Source: an uncultured Porphyromonadaceae bacterium (lineage in GTDB: Bacteria > Bacteroidota > Bacteroidia > Bacteroidales > Muribaculaceae). From it: 53,445 nt of DNA. Positions within the stretch are counted from its first letter, which is position 1; each line of letters begins with the position of its first letter. Made by a program: the position numbers and the translations under genes. Location of the stretch: the NCBI GenBank assembly GCA_900555715.1, contig USMC01000016.1, positions 1 through 53,445 on the forward strand, written 5' to 3'. The notes below the pieces were generated by a model. That model saw nothing but the letters and a program-made list of their open reading frames with translations, was not told the DNA's origin and made no database searches. Below, in pieces: positions 42,474 through 50,222 of this stretch.

Positions 42474-42493
42474 CAAAATAAACAGGCAACGAT

Positions 42494-42835
42494 ATGGATA
42501 AAACTATTTTCAAACTCGTAACGCTTCCGGAGGCGGAAGCATTCCTGGATAGCCTTGCTCCGGATGTACTCCGCAAGGTTTTCTACAATATCCGTAAGGT
42601 TGCCGGAGGAGTCAGGGATTCAGACCTGTTCAAGAAGCTTGGCGACTCTGATATCTGGGAGTTCCGCACGTCCTGGCAAGGTATGGCATACCGCTTGTTT
42701 GCCTTTTGGGACAAAGACGGTGAAACCCTCGTTGTCGCCACCCACGGACTTGTGAAGAAAACACAAAAGACTCCGAAAAGCGAAATCAAACACGCACAAG
42801 CGATAAGGAAAGAATATTTAGAAACAAAAAAATAA
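42494..42835 (+). CDS. higB: HigB-like toxin, RelE/Gp49 family
   Basis: A 113-residue toxin of the phage Gp49-like/HigB group. The core is visible as DIWEFRTSWQGMAYRLFAFWDKDGETLVVATHGLVKKTQKTP, followed by the basic tail KSEIKHAQAIRKEYLETKK. HigB proteins cleave mRNA on the ribosome. As is normal for hig loci, the toxin gene comes first, 7 bp ahead of the antitoxin. Confidence 0.88.
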   Translation: MDKTIFKLVTLPEAEAFLDSLAPDVLRKVFYNIRKVAGGVRDSDLFKKLGDSDIWEFRTSWQGMAYRLFAFWDKDGETLVVATHGLVKKTQKTPKSEIKHAQAIRKEYLETKK

Positions 42836-42842
42836 ATAAGAT

Positions 42843-43166
42843 ATGGCACAGATGAAAGTTACAACCTTTGAGGAACTGCAAGACCGCTATCTCGGTAAGA
42901 TAGGAACGCCGGATCGCGACGCGTACGAAGCCGAAGTGGAGGAAGCAATACAAAGCTACCATATCGGCGAGGCAATCAAAGCGGCAAGAAAAGAGCGCAA
43001 TATGACACAAGACCAGTTAGCTGAACTTATGGGAGTGAAGAAAGCACAGATCAGCCGCATTGAGAGAGGTTGTAATCCTACAATCAATACAATAACAAGA
43101 GCTTTCAAGGCTCTCGGAATTGCAGTTTCCCTCAACTGCGGGAATATGCAGATTGCTTTATGTTAA
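42843..43166 (+). CDS. higA: HigA-like antitoxin, XRE-family helix-turn-helix
   Basis: A 107-residue protein. Its helix-turn-helix lies at about 48-100: AIKAARKERNMTQDQLAELMGVKKAQISRIERG, then NTITRAFKALGIAV. It should neutralise HigB and repress the pair's promoter. The N-terminal ~45 residues (FEELQDRYLGK...YEAEVEEAI) are acidic and likely contact the toxin. Confidence 0.9.
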   Translation: MAQMKVTTFEELQDRYLGKIGTPDRDAYEAEVEEAIQSYHIGEAIKAARKERNMTQDQLAELMGVKKAQISRIERGCNPTINTITRAFKALGIAVSLNCGNMQIALC

Positions 43167-43231
43167 GCAGGTTGCTTACCACATTCTATGGCATTATAAA
43201 TGAGCGGAACGTCCGTTCATGAGCGAATGAT

Positions 43232-44170
43232 ATGACAAACAGCACAAAAGGATACATTCTTGGCGCGGTAGCAGCAATCAGCTATGGTACAAATCCATTG
43301 TTCGCGGTGCCTCTTTACGGGCTCGGCATGGGCGTGCCATCTGTACTCTTCTACAGATATGCTTTCGCCACGCTGATACTCGGGGTGATAATGCTCATAC
43401 GCAAAGAGAGCTTCCGGCTTAAATTCCATGAAATCCCGATGATGATAGGACTCGGTGTGCTGTTCGCCCTTTCATCAGCATTGCTTTTTGAAGCATACCG
43501 CTACATGGATGTGGGACTTGCGTCCACACTGCTGTTCATACAGCCTCTGTTCATAGCATTGATGCTGTGGATATTCTTCAGGCAGCGCATCTCCGTCATG
43601 ACAATAATATCCATTATCCTGTGTCTCACCGGTGTTGCGTTTCTCTGCAATCCGGGTGAAGGGGCACGTGTCACAGCCATCGGAGTCATAATGGTGATGC
43701 TCTCAGCACTTTCCTACGCCATCTACTTGGTTATGATTAACAAGAGCCGCCTACATCGGCTTCCAGGCTCGACACTTACATTCTACTCCCTGCTGTTCGG
43801 CATAATAGTTTTCGTGGTACAGCTTGACGGCGGCGTAGAACTGCAACCAATCCCCAACGAGCCATTGGCATGGCTATGCATCACCGGCATTTCGATAGTG
43901 CCGACCATCATTTCACTCATGACCGTTGCAATCTCCGTGCATCTCGTCGGTTCGGTGGCTGTCTCTATTCTCGGTGCACTGGAACCTATCACCGGCTTGC
44001 TGTTCGGAGTGATACTTTTCGGAGAAATCCTCACCGTACGCGCAGCAATCGGCGTGGTGCTCATAATCGGCGCAGTGATGGTACTTGTGCTCGCCAACCC
44101 CATAAAGCATTACAGCAGCTCAGCATACCACCGCCTCACAGGCTCCCTTCACCGCTACCGTCACAGATAA
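43232..44170 (+). CDS. EamA/DMT-family membrane transporter
   Basis: A 312-residue permease with ten hydrophobic segments in two EamA repeats. Repeat 1 starts GYILGAVAAISYGTNPLFAVPLY; its end reads IISIILCLTGVAFLCNPGEG. Repeat 2 starts AIGVIMVMLSALSYAIYLVMINKS and ends SILGALEPITGLLFGVILFGE, a typical DMT signature. The substrate is unknown. The 65-bp gap after higA holds a direct repeat ATGAGCG (43200-43206, 43219-43225) around GAACGTCCGTTC, a possible but unproven operator. Confidence 0.88.
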   Translation: MTNSTKGYILGAVAAISYGTNPLFAVPLYGLGMGVPSVLFYRYAFATLILGVIMLIRKESFRLKFHEIPMMIGLGVLFALSSALLFEAYRYMDVGLASTLLFIQPLFIALMLWIFFRQRISVMTIISIILCLTGVAFLCNPGEGARVTAIGVIMVMLSALSYAIYLVMINKSRLHRLPGSTLTFYSLLFGIIVFVVQLDGGVELQPIPNEPLAWLCITGISIVPTIISLMTVAISVHLVGSVAVSILGALEPITGLLFGVILFGEILTVRAAIGVVLIIGAVMVLVLANPIKHYSSSAYHRLTGSLHRYRHR

Positions 44171-44226
44171 ACAGATATATCGACAGGGAGTTTACTTTTG
44201 TCCGTCTGTCGATCATACATAAAAGT

Positions 44227-44267
44227 ACAAAAAATGTAATTACAAATTATGTAATCACATTTTTTGT
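44227..44267 (+). promoter_or_regulatory. Large inverted repeat, possible operator
   Basis: Two 17-bp arms (44227-44243 and 44251-44267) match in 16 of 17 positions around a 7-nt centre. The core of each arm is ACAAAAAATGT and its complement. It ends 3 bp before a TATCTTTG element on the plus strand. No plus-strand gene follows for more than 1.2 kb. Confidence 0.7.
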
Positions 44268-44270
44268 AAC

Positions 44271-44278
44271 TATCTTTG
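44271..44278 (+). promoter_or_regulatory. -7 element (TATCTTTG) with no gene downstream
   Basis: TATCTTTG next to the inverted repeat. A second TATCTTTG (44329-44336), with TTG 17 bp upstream, lies 50 bp further on; both point into the 3' end of the convergent kinase gene. They may drive an antisense RNA or be left over from a lost gene. Confidence 0.4.
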
Positions 44279-44338
44279 CAAAAAGATTTGATTTTATATT
44301 AAAACTGCTTGTGTATTAGATAACAAGCTATCTTTGCA

Positions 44339-45391
44339 TTATCCGAGGCGGCGGTCGATGGCGGCGAGGAGGGCGAGCTGTGCGCGTGTGCGCACGAGGT
44401 TGTGATCAGCGTATGCTGTCTTATAATATGTGTCGCCGTTGATATAGTCGGCAAGAAAGCGGACAGCCTGCATGTATGGGAAGAGGCGTGCGGCATAGGG
44501 AAGCATCCGGCGTTCCTGCGGCGTAAGGAACGTGGCAGCGGAGAGATAGCCTTCGGTGAAAGCGTTGTAGATGTCCATGTCAAAGTCTATTTTCGAAGTG
44601 TCGGGCTCATCCTCGGCAGTGGTGCATGCTCCTGTCCGTAGAAAATCGCCATAATCACTGAAAACGAATGAGGGCATGACAGTGTCGAGGTCGATGACAC
44701 ATAGCACCTCACCTGTAGCCGCATCGAGAAGCATATTGTTCACCTTTGTGTCGCAGTGGCAGAGCCGTTTCTGGAGCTTGCCTTCACGCCCAAGCCGTTC
44801 GGCAGCGGTCATTTCATCCGCACGCGCTTCGATTGCCTCTACAAGGTCGCTCACCGCGGCAAGCCTGCCGACAGGGTCGGCAGCTACAGCGTCGCGCAGC
44901 TGGCGCAGACGCAGTTCCATATTGTGAAAATCTGGAATGGTCTCAATCATCGGCGCCTGCAGGTCGGCAAGCATAGCCTCGAAGTCGCCGAACGCGCGTC
45001 CTGCGCTGCGTGCCGTTTCGGCGTTCACTTCCTGAACAGTCACCGTGCGGGGAATAAAAACCGAAACGCGCCAGTAGTCGCTGCCGTCGAAGTAGAAAGT
45101 CTTGCCTGTCGTCTTGTCCGGAACAAATCGGAGCACCCGACGGTCGATATCGTTGACACCTTTGGCGGCAAGTTTCATCCGTAGATGACCGGTAACTGCT
45201 TCGATATTCCGCTGCATACCTTCTACATCCTGAAAGATGGCATTGTTGATTCTCTGGAGAACATAGTCGGGGTTCTCACCTTCGGTGACGACAAGGAAAG
45301 TATCATTAATGAGCCCGTTTCCAAGAGGTTTCACTTCGGCGATGCTACCATCTATAGCAAAATTGGAAAGTATGGAAGAATATTTTTTCAT
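44339..45391 (-). CDS. Aminoglycoside-phosphotransferase-fold sugar kinase, NahK-like
   Basis: A 350-residue kinase of the APH fold. Seen: LGNGLINDTFLVV (Gly-rich loop), YVLQRIN (ATP-site Lys replaced by the family's Gln/Arg arrangement), the catalytic loop LCHCDTKVNNMLLD, and the Mg-binding CVIDLDTVMPSF. This matches N-acetylhexosamine 1-kinases, which phosphorylate GalNAc or GlcNAc at C1. It is divergent from GH109 and NagA, which supports that role. Its promoter is TTTG-N19-TATTTTTG at 45472-45442. Confidence 0.8.
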   Translation of the reverse strand: MKKYSSILSNFAIDGSIAEVKPLGNGLINDTFLVVTEGENPDYVLQRINNAIFQDVEGMQRNIEAVTGHLRMKLAAKGVNDIDRRVLRFVPDKTTGKTFYFDGSDYWRVSVFIPRTVTVQEVNAETARSAGRAFGDFEAMLADLQAPMIETIPDFHNMELRLRQLRDAVAADPVGRLAAVSDLVEAIEARADEMTAAERLGREGKLQKRLCHCDTKVNNMLLDAATGEVLCVIDLDTVMPSFVFSDYGDFLRTGACTTAEDEPDTSKIDFDMDIYNAFTEGYLSAATFLTPQERRMLPYAARLFPYMQAVRFLADYINGDTYYKTAYADHNLVRTRAQLALLAAIDRRLG

Positions 45392-45441
45392 GGCTACTTC
45401 TTTAAATTATTTCAAAATAATTGGAATATGTTTTATTTCTG

Positions 45442-45472
45442 CAAAAATAACGCTAATTTTGCAATCACCAAA
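45442..45472 (-). promoter_or_regulatory. Promoter TTTG-N19-TATTTTTG for the NahK-like gene
   Basis: Minus-strand TTTG (45472-45469) and TATTTTTG (45449-45442) are 19 bp apart. They overlap the plus-strand GH109 -7 element (45454-45461), so the two promoters compete or share a regulator. Confidence 0.7.
45454..45461 (+). promoter_or_regulatory. -7 element (TAATTTTG) for the GH109-nagA operon
   Basis: TAATTTTG lies 35 bp before the GH109 start, inside the divergent kinase promoter. Confidence 0.55.
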
Positions 45473-45496
45473 TAAAAAGATAAAACAACCATTACC

Positions 45497-46873
45497 ATGA
45501 TGCTGAAAAAAGTCCTTACTCTCACCTTAGCTGCGCTCGTAGCTTTCGCCGCAATGGCAAAAATAACAGTACCGGTGCCCGAACGTCCCGCCGGACAAAC
45601 CGATATGGTAGGTTATGCCGCCAAACCGATAGAAAAAGTACGCGTAGGATTCATCGGTCTGGGCATGCGCGGTCCCGATGCTGTCAAGCGGTTCACGTAC
45701 ATTCCCGGCACTGAAATTGTGGCGCTGTGCGATGTAGAACCGGAACGCGTCGACTCTGCCCAGACTATCCTTACCAAGGCAGGACTGAAAAAAGCCGCCG
45801 CATACTCCGGCGATACCGAAGCCTGGCGTAAACTTGTAGAACGCAAGGACATCGACCTTATATATGTAGCAACCGACTGGGTTCACCACTACCCTATTGC
45901 CAAATATGCCATGGAGAAAGGAAAGCATGTTGCTGTGGAAGTGCCTGCTGCCCTGAACCTCGACGAAATCTGGGATCTCATCAACACCTCCGAACGCACC
46001 CGCAAGCACTGCATGATGCTTGAGAACTGCGTCTACGACTTCTTCGAAATCACAACCCTCAACATGGCTCAGCAAGGACTTTTCGGCGATGTCATCCATG
46101 CCGAGGGATCGTATATCCACAACCTCCATGAATTCTGGCCGGTATACTGGCGCAAATGGCGCTCGGAATATAACAACGAACACCGCGGCGACGTCTACCC
46201 TACTCACGGCTTCGGACCCGCCTGCCAGCTCCTCGACATTCACCGCGGCGATAGACTCGTGTCTGTCGTAGCCATGGATACAGACCCATTCAGCGGTCCC
46301 GTCGAATATGAACGTGCCACAGGCAAAAGCGGCGCCTCCTACAAATCGGGCGACCACACAATGAGCATGCTGCGCACGGCAAAAGGCAAGACTATACACA
46401 TCCAGCACGACGTTGTCAACCCCCGTCCGTACAGCCGTATGTACCAGCTGACCGGCACCAAAGGCTTCGCAAACAAATATCCCGTTGAGCAATATGCCTT
46501 TGAGCCCGATGAAATAGCTCCGGGCACTGTGCCCGACCATAAGGACCTCAACCGCCACGAACCACTCACCGACGAACAGGCAAAGGCGCTTCAGGAGCAG
46601 TATACACATCCTATTGTGAAAGAAGTAGGCGAGATTGCCAAGAAAGTCGGCGGACACGGCGGCATGGATTTCATTATGGACTACCGTCTTGTCTACTGCC
46701 TTCAGAACGGTCTGCCGCTCGACATGGATGTCTACGATCTTGCCGAATGGTGTGCCCTTTCCCCACTGTCGGAAATATCCATCGAAAACGGTTCCGAGCC
46801 TGTCGAATTTCCTGATTTCACACGCGGCGCATGGAAGAAGCTCAACGGCTTCCGCCACGCGTATAAAAAATAA
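45497..46873 (+). CDS. GH109 alpha-N-acetylgalactosaminidase (NAD-dependent), exported
   Basis: A 458-residue glycoside hydrolase of the Gfo/Idh/MocA fold that removes terminal alpha-GalNAc using a bound NAD. The signal MMLKKVLTLTLAALVAFAAMA directs it to the periplasm. The Rossmann motif VGFIGLGMRGPDAVKR is followed by EIVALCDVEPERVDSAQ, IDLIYVATDWVHHYPIA, KHVAVEVPAALN, EFWPVYWRKWR, YPTHGFGPACQLLDIHRGD and VGGHGGMDFIMDYRLV, all GH109 blocks. It starts a two-gene operon with nagA, 25 bp downstream, and is divergent from the kinase. Mucin O-glycans and A-type antigens carry this linkage. Confidence 0.9.
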   Translation: MMLKKVLTLTLAALVAFAAMAKITVPVPERPAGQTDMVGYAAKPIEKVRVGFIGLGMRGPDAVKRFTYIPGTEIVALCDVEPERVDSAQTILTKAGLKKAAAYSGDTEAWRKLVERKDIDLIYVATDWVHHYPIAKYAMEKGKHVAVEVPAALNLDEIWDLINTSERTRKHCMMLENCVYDFFEITTLNMAQQGLFGDVIHAEGSYIHNLHEFWPVYWRKWRSEYNNEHRGDVYPTHGFGPACQLLDIHRGDRLVSVVAMDTDPFSGPVEYERATGKSGASYKSGDHTMSMLRTAKGKTIHIQHDVVNPRPYSRMYQLTGTKGFANKYPVEQYAFEPDEIAPGTVPDHKDLNRHEPLTDEQAKALQEQYTHPIVKEVGEIAKKVGGHGGMDFIMDYRLVYCLQNGLPLDMDVYDLAEWCALSPLSEISIENGSEPVEFPDFTRGAWKKLNGFRHAYKK

Positions 46874-46898
46874 GGAAAACTGCTTCTGAAGCCATTTT

Positions 46899-48068
46899 AT
46901 GCTGACACAAATCTATAACGGGAAAATACTCATTCCTGGAGCGCGGTGGATAGATTGCGGCTCTGTTGTCATCCGCGACTCTCATATAGAAGATATATAC
47001 AGCCACAGCCGCCGTATCGAAGGAATGGACAAATATGTAAATGCCCGCGGCAGCTATGTGATGCCCGGCGGCATAGACATGCATGTCCACGGAGGAGGCG
47101 GACGCGACTTCATGGAAGCCAGCGAAGAAGCGTTCAAAGTGGCTGTCGCCGCACATCGCCGTCACGGCACCACCGGTATTTTTCCAACACTTGCGTCGTC
47201 GACGAACGAGACTATACGCAAAGCTGCCTCCGTGTGTCAGCATCTGATGGACGACCCCGACAGCGGCGTCCTCGGTCTGCACCTCGAAGGACCATACTTA
47301 TCTCCCAAAATGGTCGGAGCACAGATGCCTGAAATAATCCGCCTGCCGGATCCGTGGGAATATGAGTCTATCGTAGAGGATTTTCCATGCATCAGTCGGT
47401 GGGACGCCGCTCCGGAAATTCCCGGAGCGTGCGAGTTTGGCAGATACATCACGAGCAAAGGCATCATCGCTGGTCTGGGGCATACTACCGCCGATTTCAA
47501 CGACGTCCGCAACGCCTTCGACGCCGGATACAGCATTGCGACTCATTTCTACAATGCCATGACGATCTCGCATAAAGAAGGCGTCTACAAGCACGAGGGT
47601 ACCGTCGAATCGGTATATCTTATGGACGGAATATTTGTGGAGGTCATTGCCGACGGCATCCACGTTCCGCCTCTTCTTCTGCGTCTGATTTACAAATTCA
47701 AAGGACGTGACCGCATGTGCCTCATCACGGACGCTCTCGCCTGCTCCGTGTCTGACAGCGGCAAAGCTTTCGACCCTCGCGTCATTGTCGAAGACGGCGT
47801 CTGCAAACTCGCCGACCGTTCTGCCATCGCCGGCAGCATCGCCACTATGGACCGCCTCATCCGGACAGCAGTACGCGAAGCAGAAATACCGCTCGCGGAC
47901 GTTTCACGAATGGTGTCGGAGAATCCTGCACGCATAATGGGTGTCTACGACCGTAAAGGAAGCCTCGCAAAACGCAAGGACGCCGACATAATAATCATGG
48001 ACACAGACCTGAACCTCACCAACGTCTTCGCTATGGGAAAAGAAGTCGAAGGTGTGTCTGAATTTTAG
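46899..48068 (+). CDS. nagA: N-acetylglucosamine-6-phosphate deacetylase
   Basis: Removes acetate from GlcNAc-6-P in the cytoplasm. The 389-residue amidohydrolase has the metal motif DMHVHGGGGRDFMEA, the block LEGPYLSPKMVGAQMPE, LGHTTADFNDVRNAFDAGYSIATHFYNAM, EVIADGIHVPPLLLRLIYK, LITDALAC and IAGSIATMDRLIRTAV. It follows GH109 in the same operon, so it should process amino sugars freed there, directly or after conversion by enzymes elsewhere. Confidence 0.93.
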   Translation: MLTQIYNGKILIPGARWIDCGSVVIRDSHIEDIYSHSRRIEGMDKYVNARGSYVMPGGIDMHVHGGGGRDFMEASEEAFKVAVAAHRRHGTTGIFPTLASSTNETIRKAASVCQHLMDDPDSGVLGLHLEGPYLSPKMVGAQMPEIIRLPDPWEYESIVEDFPCISRWDAAPEIPGACEFGRYITSKGIIAGLGHTTADFNDVRNAFDAGYSIATHFYNAMTISHKEGVYKHEGTVESVYLMDGIFVEVIADGIHVPPLLLRLIYKFKGRDRMCLITDALACSVSDSGKAFDPRVIVEDGVCKLADRSAIAGSIATMDRLIRTAVREAEIPLADVSRMVSENPARIMGVYDRKGSLAKRKDADIIIMDTDLNLTNVFAMGKEVEGVSEF

Positions 48069-48086
48069 CGAACTTTTTAATTCTTT

Positions 48087-48116
48087 TTTGTAATTTCCGC
48101 AGATTTCGTATCTTTG
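48087..48116 (+). promoter_or_regulatory. Promoter TTTG-N18-TATCTTTG for the amylase remnant
   Basis: -33 TTTG (48087-48090) and -7 TATCTTTG (48109-48116) are 18 bp apart and 55 bp before the ATG at 48172. The promoter has stayed intact even though the gene is broken. Confidence 0.7.
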
Positions 48117-48171
48117 CGGAAATTATTATCATACTTACTTGTACAAGTTTCAATTACTTCAATTACTACTT

Positions 48172-49364
48172 ATGGGTTCTTTTAAGACAATGCTGTGCGC
48201 AGCGACGGTTTGTTTTTCCATGACTGCCGGAGCAACCGTTTTTATAGGCGAGCGCAGCGATTTCCGCGACGAAACTGTATATTTCGTCATGACAACCCGC
48301 TTCTACGACGGCGACAAGACAAATAATGTTGTCGGATGGGACCGAACGACGGAACACGTTTCAATGGCGGCACAGCACAATGGGCGGAAAATATGTCACT
48401 GATGTTCACATTCCGCGGCATACCGTGCATCTACTACGGTTCGGAAGTTGAATTCAAAAAAGGTATGAAAGTAGACGCCGGAGGCACCGACAACCCCGTC
48501 AAGGATTCCGGACGAGCTTATTTCGAAGAATATCTCGAAGGAAGTGATTTCGGTGAATTTACAGCCTCGGGCAATGTTGCAAAGACTCTCGACGGCGATC
48601 TGGCACATCATGTAAGGCGTCTCAACATGATACGTGCCGCAGTTCCGGCGCTCCGTAAAGGGCAATACTCCTGGGACGGCTGCCGCGCCGACGGTGGCAT
48701 TGCTTTCCGCCGTGCATGGCGCGACAGCTACGCGCTTGTAGCTATCAACGGCGGAGCAACATTCACCGGCGTTCCCGAAGGTACTTATCCTTTCGACGGA
48801 AAGGTCACAATAAGCTGGAAAGCAACGGGAGAAGACGGACAGACTTACAGCGGTTCTGCCGTATATACGAAAATTGATCCCGACGCTGTCCATACATGGT
48901 CCTTCGTTTATGACCCGTCTGAGACACCTTCGTGGACCCAGCCGTATGCCTACTTCTGGGATGCCGGAAACAACAACAAGCAGTATTTCGGCTCATGGCC
49001 CGGAACCAAAATGCAGCGCGCCGGAGATATGTGGACTATTTCGTTCAGCACCAAAGATATCATCCGCACTCCGATGATTATCTTCAATAACGGTCAGGGA
49101 CATCAGACAGCCGACCTTCAGGCTGTCAACAACAGCACATATACTTTCAGTGGTCCTAAATCAGGTATATCGGATGTGTCCGCCGCCACAGAAATATTCA
49201 TTGAAGGACGCGAACTTGTAGCGACATCAGACTGCTGTTCTTCGATTGTCATATATACACCTGACGGGCGCAGCCGAACAGTCGCACTCTCTCCGGGAGT
49301 AACACGTATAACGTTATTGCCCGGAATATACATCATAGACGGACGCAAATACGCTGTTCGATAA
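48172..49364 (+). pseudogene. GH13 alpha-amylase with deleted middle and frameshift
   Basis: The N-terminal part (MGSFKTMLCAATVCF signal, then DETVYFVMTTRFYDGDKTNNVVGWD) is the first beta strand of a GH13 barrel. At about 48,335-48,345 it jumps, with a frame change, to the late-barrel sequence NDGTRFNGGTAQWAENMSLMFTFRGIPCIYYGSEVEF. Roughly 300 or more residues, including all three catalytic acids, are gone. Behind it come a starch-binding module of CBM26 type (AYFWDAGNNNKQYFGSWPGTKM...MIIFNNGQGHQTADL) and a type A sorting tail. The intact promoter and terminator suggest a recent loss, or an assembly collapse. Confidence 0.82.
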
Positions 49365-49371
49365 CTTGCCG

Positions 49372-49420
49372 AAAATATCCACATTGTGTCTTAATGTGGA
49401 TATTTTCTTTTTTTTTCTTT
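49372..49420 (+). terminator. Rho-independent terminator after the amylase remnant
   Basis: AAAATATCCACAT (49372-49384) pairs perfectly with ATGTGGATATTTT (49394-49406), followed by a long run of T. Confidence 0.85.
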
Positions 49421-49440
49421 ATAAAATGGAAAACAATATC

Positions 49441-49448
49441 TATTTTTG
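49441..49448 (+). promoter_or_regulatory. -7 element (TATTTTTG) for the PorT-like gene
   Basis: TATTTTTG lies 24 bp before the ATG at 49473 and rules out the in-frame start at 49446, which would be within the promoter. Confidence 0.55.
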
Positions 49449-49472
49449 CAGTCAACAAAAATAGAACAATAT

Positions 49473-50168
49473 ATGAAGAATATCAAAAGCTTTGCACTAT
49501 GTCTGATGATGCTTGCCTCGTGCGTTTTCACCAGCGCGAGTGCTCAGGATCTTCCTCACTTCGGCATCCGTCTCGGTCTGGACCTCGATTTTCCCACAAG
49601 CTATAAATACAAGAACGGAACAACAGCAAACCTTTTCGGAACAGGAGCCGGCTTTGACATCACCGGTGTATACCATATGCCTCTGGGCTACAATTTTTAT
49701 TTCGAACCAGGAGCTTCCATCTATTATAACACTCTTGACATAGATGTCGACACTTATAAAGGTATCTTCGAACAGGAATATATTCCACTTCCCGACGGAA
49801 CCCGCAAAAACAGCATGTCTATGCGCCTGTATGGTATCAGAATACCTGTTCTTGTCGGTTATTCCTTACCTCTCAACAATATAAGAGTCAATTTCTTTGC
49901 AGGTCCTGTGCTTCAGATTGGACTTGTGGCACGCTACCACGTAGGATTCAAATACGGAGAAGTAAACTTCGGAGGTAGTAACAATGCTTATGGTGACGAA
50001 GGACTCATGGACCGCTTCGACGTCGGGATACGCATTGGCGGAGGCATAGAATACGAAAAATTCTTATTCCAGCTCTACGGCACAATCGGCACATGCGATC
50101 AGGCAAGCGAACGTCATGTCAAAATGCGTACAAGTCAGCTTAATATAGGTATCGGATATAATTTTTGA
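49473..50168 (+). CDS. PorT-family outer-membrane beta-barrel protein
   Basis: A 231-residue protein with signal MKNIKSFALCLMMLASCVFTSASAQ. The mature chain alternates in eight or so beta strands (FGIRLGLDLDFP, GFDITGVYHMPLG, YFEPGASIYYN, LYGIRIPVLVGYSLP, VNFFAGPVLQIGLV, VGIRIGGGIEYEKFLFQLYG) and ends in the barrel signature LNIGIGYNF with terminal Phe. PorT-like barrels are common in Bacteroidetes; the specific role is unknown. An inverted repeat follows. Confidence 0.82.
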   Translation: MKNIKSFALCLMMLASCVFTSASAQDLPHFGIRLGLDLDFPTSYKYKNGTTANLFGTGAGFDITGVYHMPLGYNFYFEPGASIYYNTLDIDVDTYKGIFEQEYIPLPDGTRKNSMSMRLYGIRIPVLVGYSLPLNNIRVNFFAGPVLQIGLVARYHVGFKYGEVNFGGSNNAYGDEGLMDRFDVGIRIGGGIEYEKFLFQLYGTIGTCDQASERHVKMRTSQLNIGIGYNF

Positions 50169-50191
50169 TTCAGCTGAACCAAGCTGACACG

Positions 50192-50220
50192 GGATATGTT
50201 TTATTCTAAAAAACATATCC
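50192..50220 (+). repeat. Inverted repeat directly upstream of the porin ATG
   Basis: GGATATGTTT (50192-50201) pairs with AAACATATCC (50211-50220) around a 9-nt loop. Its right arm ends 2 bp before the ATG at 50223, so the stem would cover the ribosome-binding region. It may be a terminator for the PorT-like gene, a translational brake, or both. Confidence 0.55.
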
Positions 50221-50222
50221 TT

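Noticed and set aside
43200..43225. Strong operator before the second EamA gene
   Set aside because: The inverted repeat GAACG/CGTTC is only 5 bp and the flanking 7-bp direct repeat is short; it was noted in the gene entry but not called as a site.
44179..44213. Terminator after the second EamA gene
   Set aside because: An 8-bp stem (ATCGACAG/CTGTCGAT) with a 19-nt loop and no T run is too weak to call.
45527..46858. Minus-strand open frame of 443 codons
   Set aside because: It lies wholly opposite the GH109 gene, which has every family motif. The length comes from biased codon use in the real gene.
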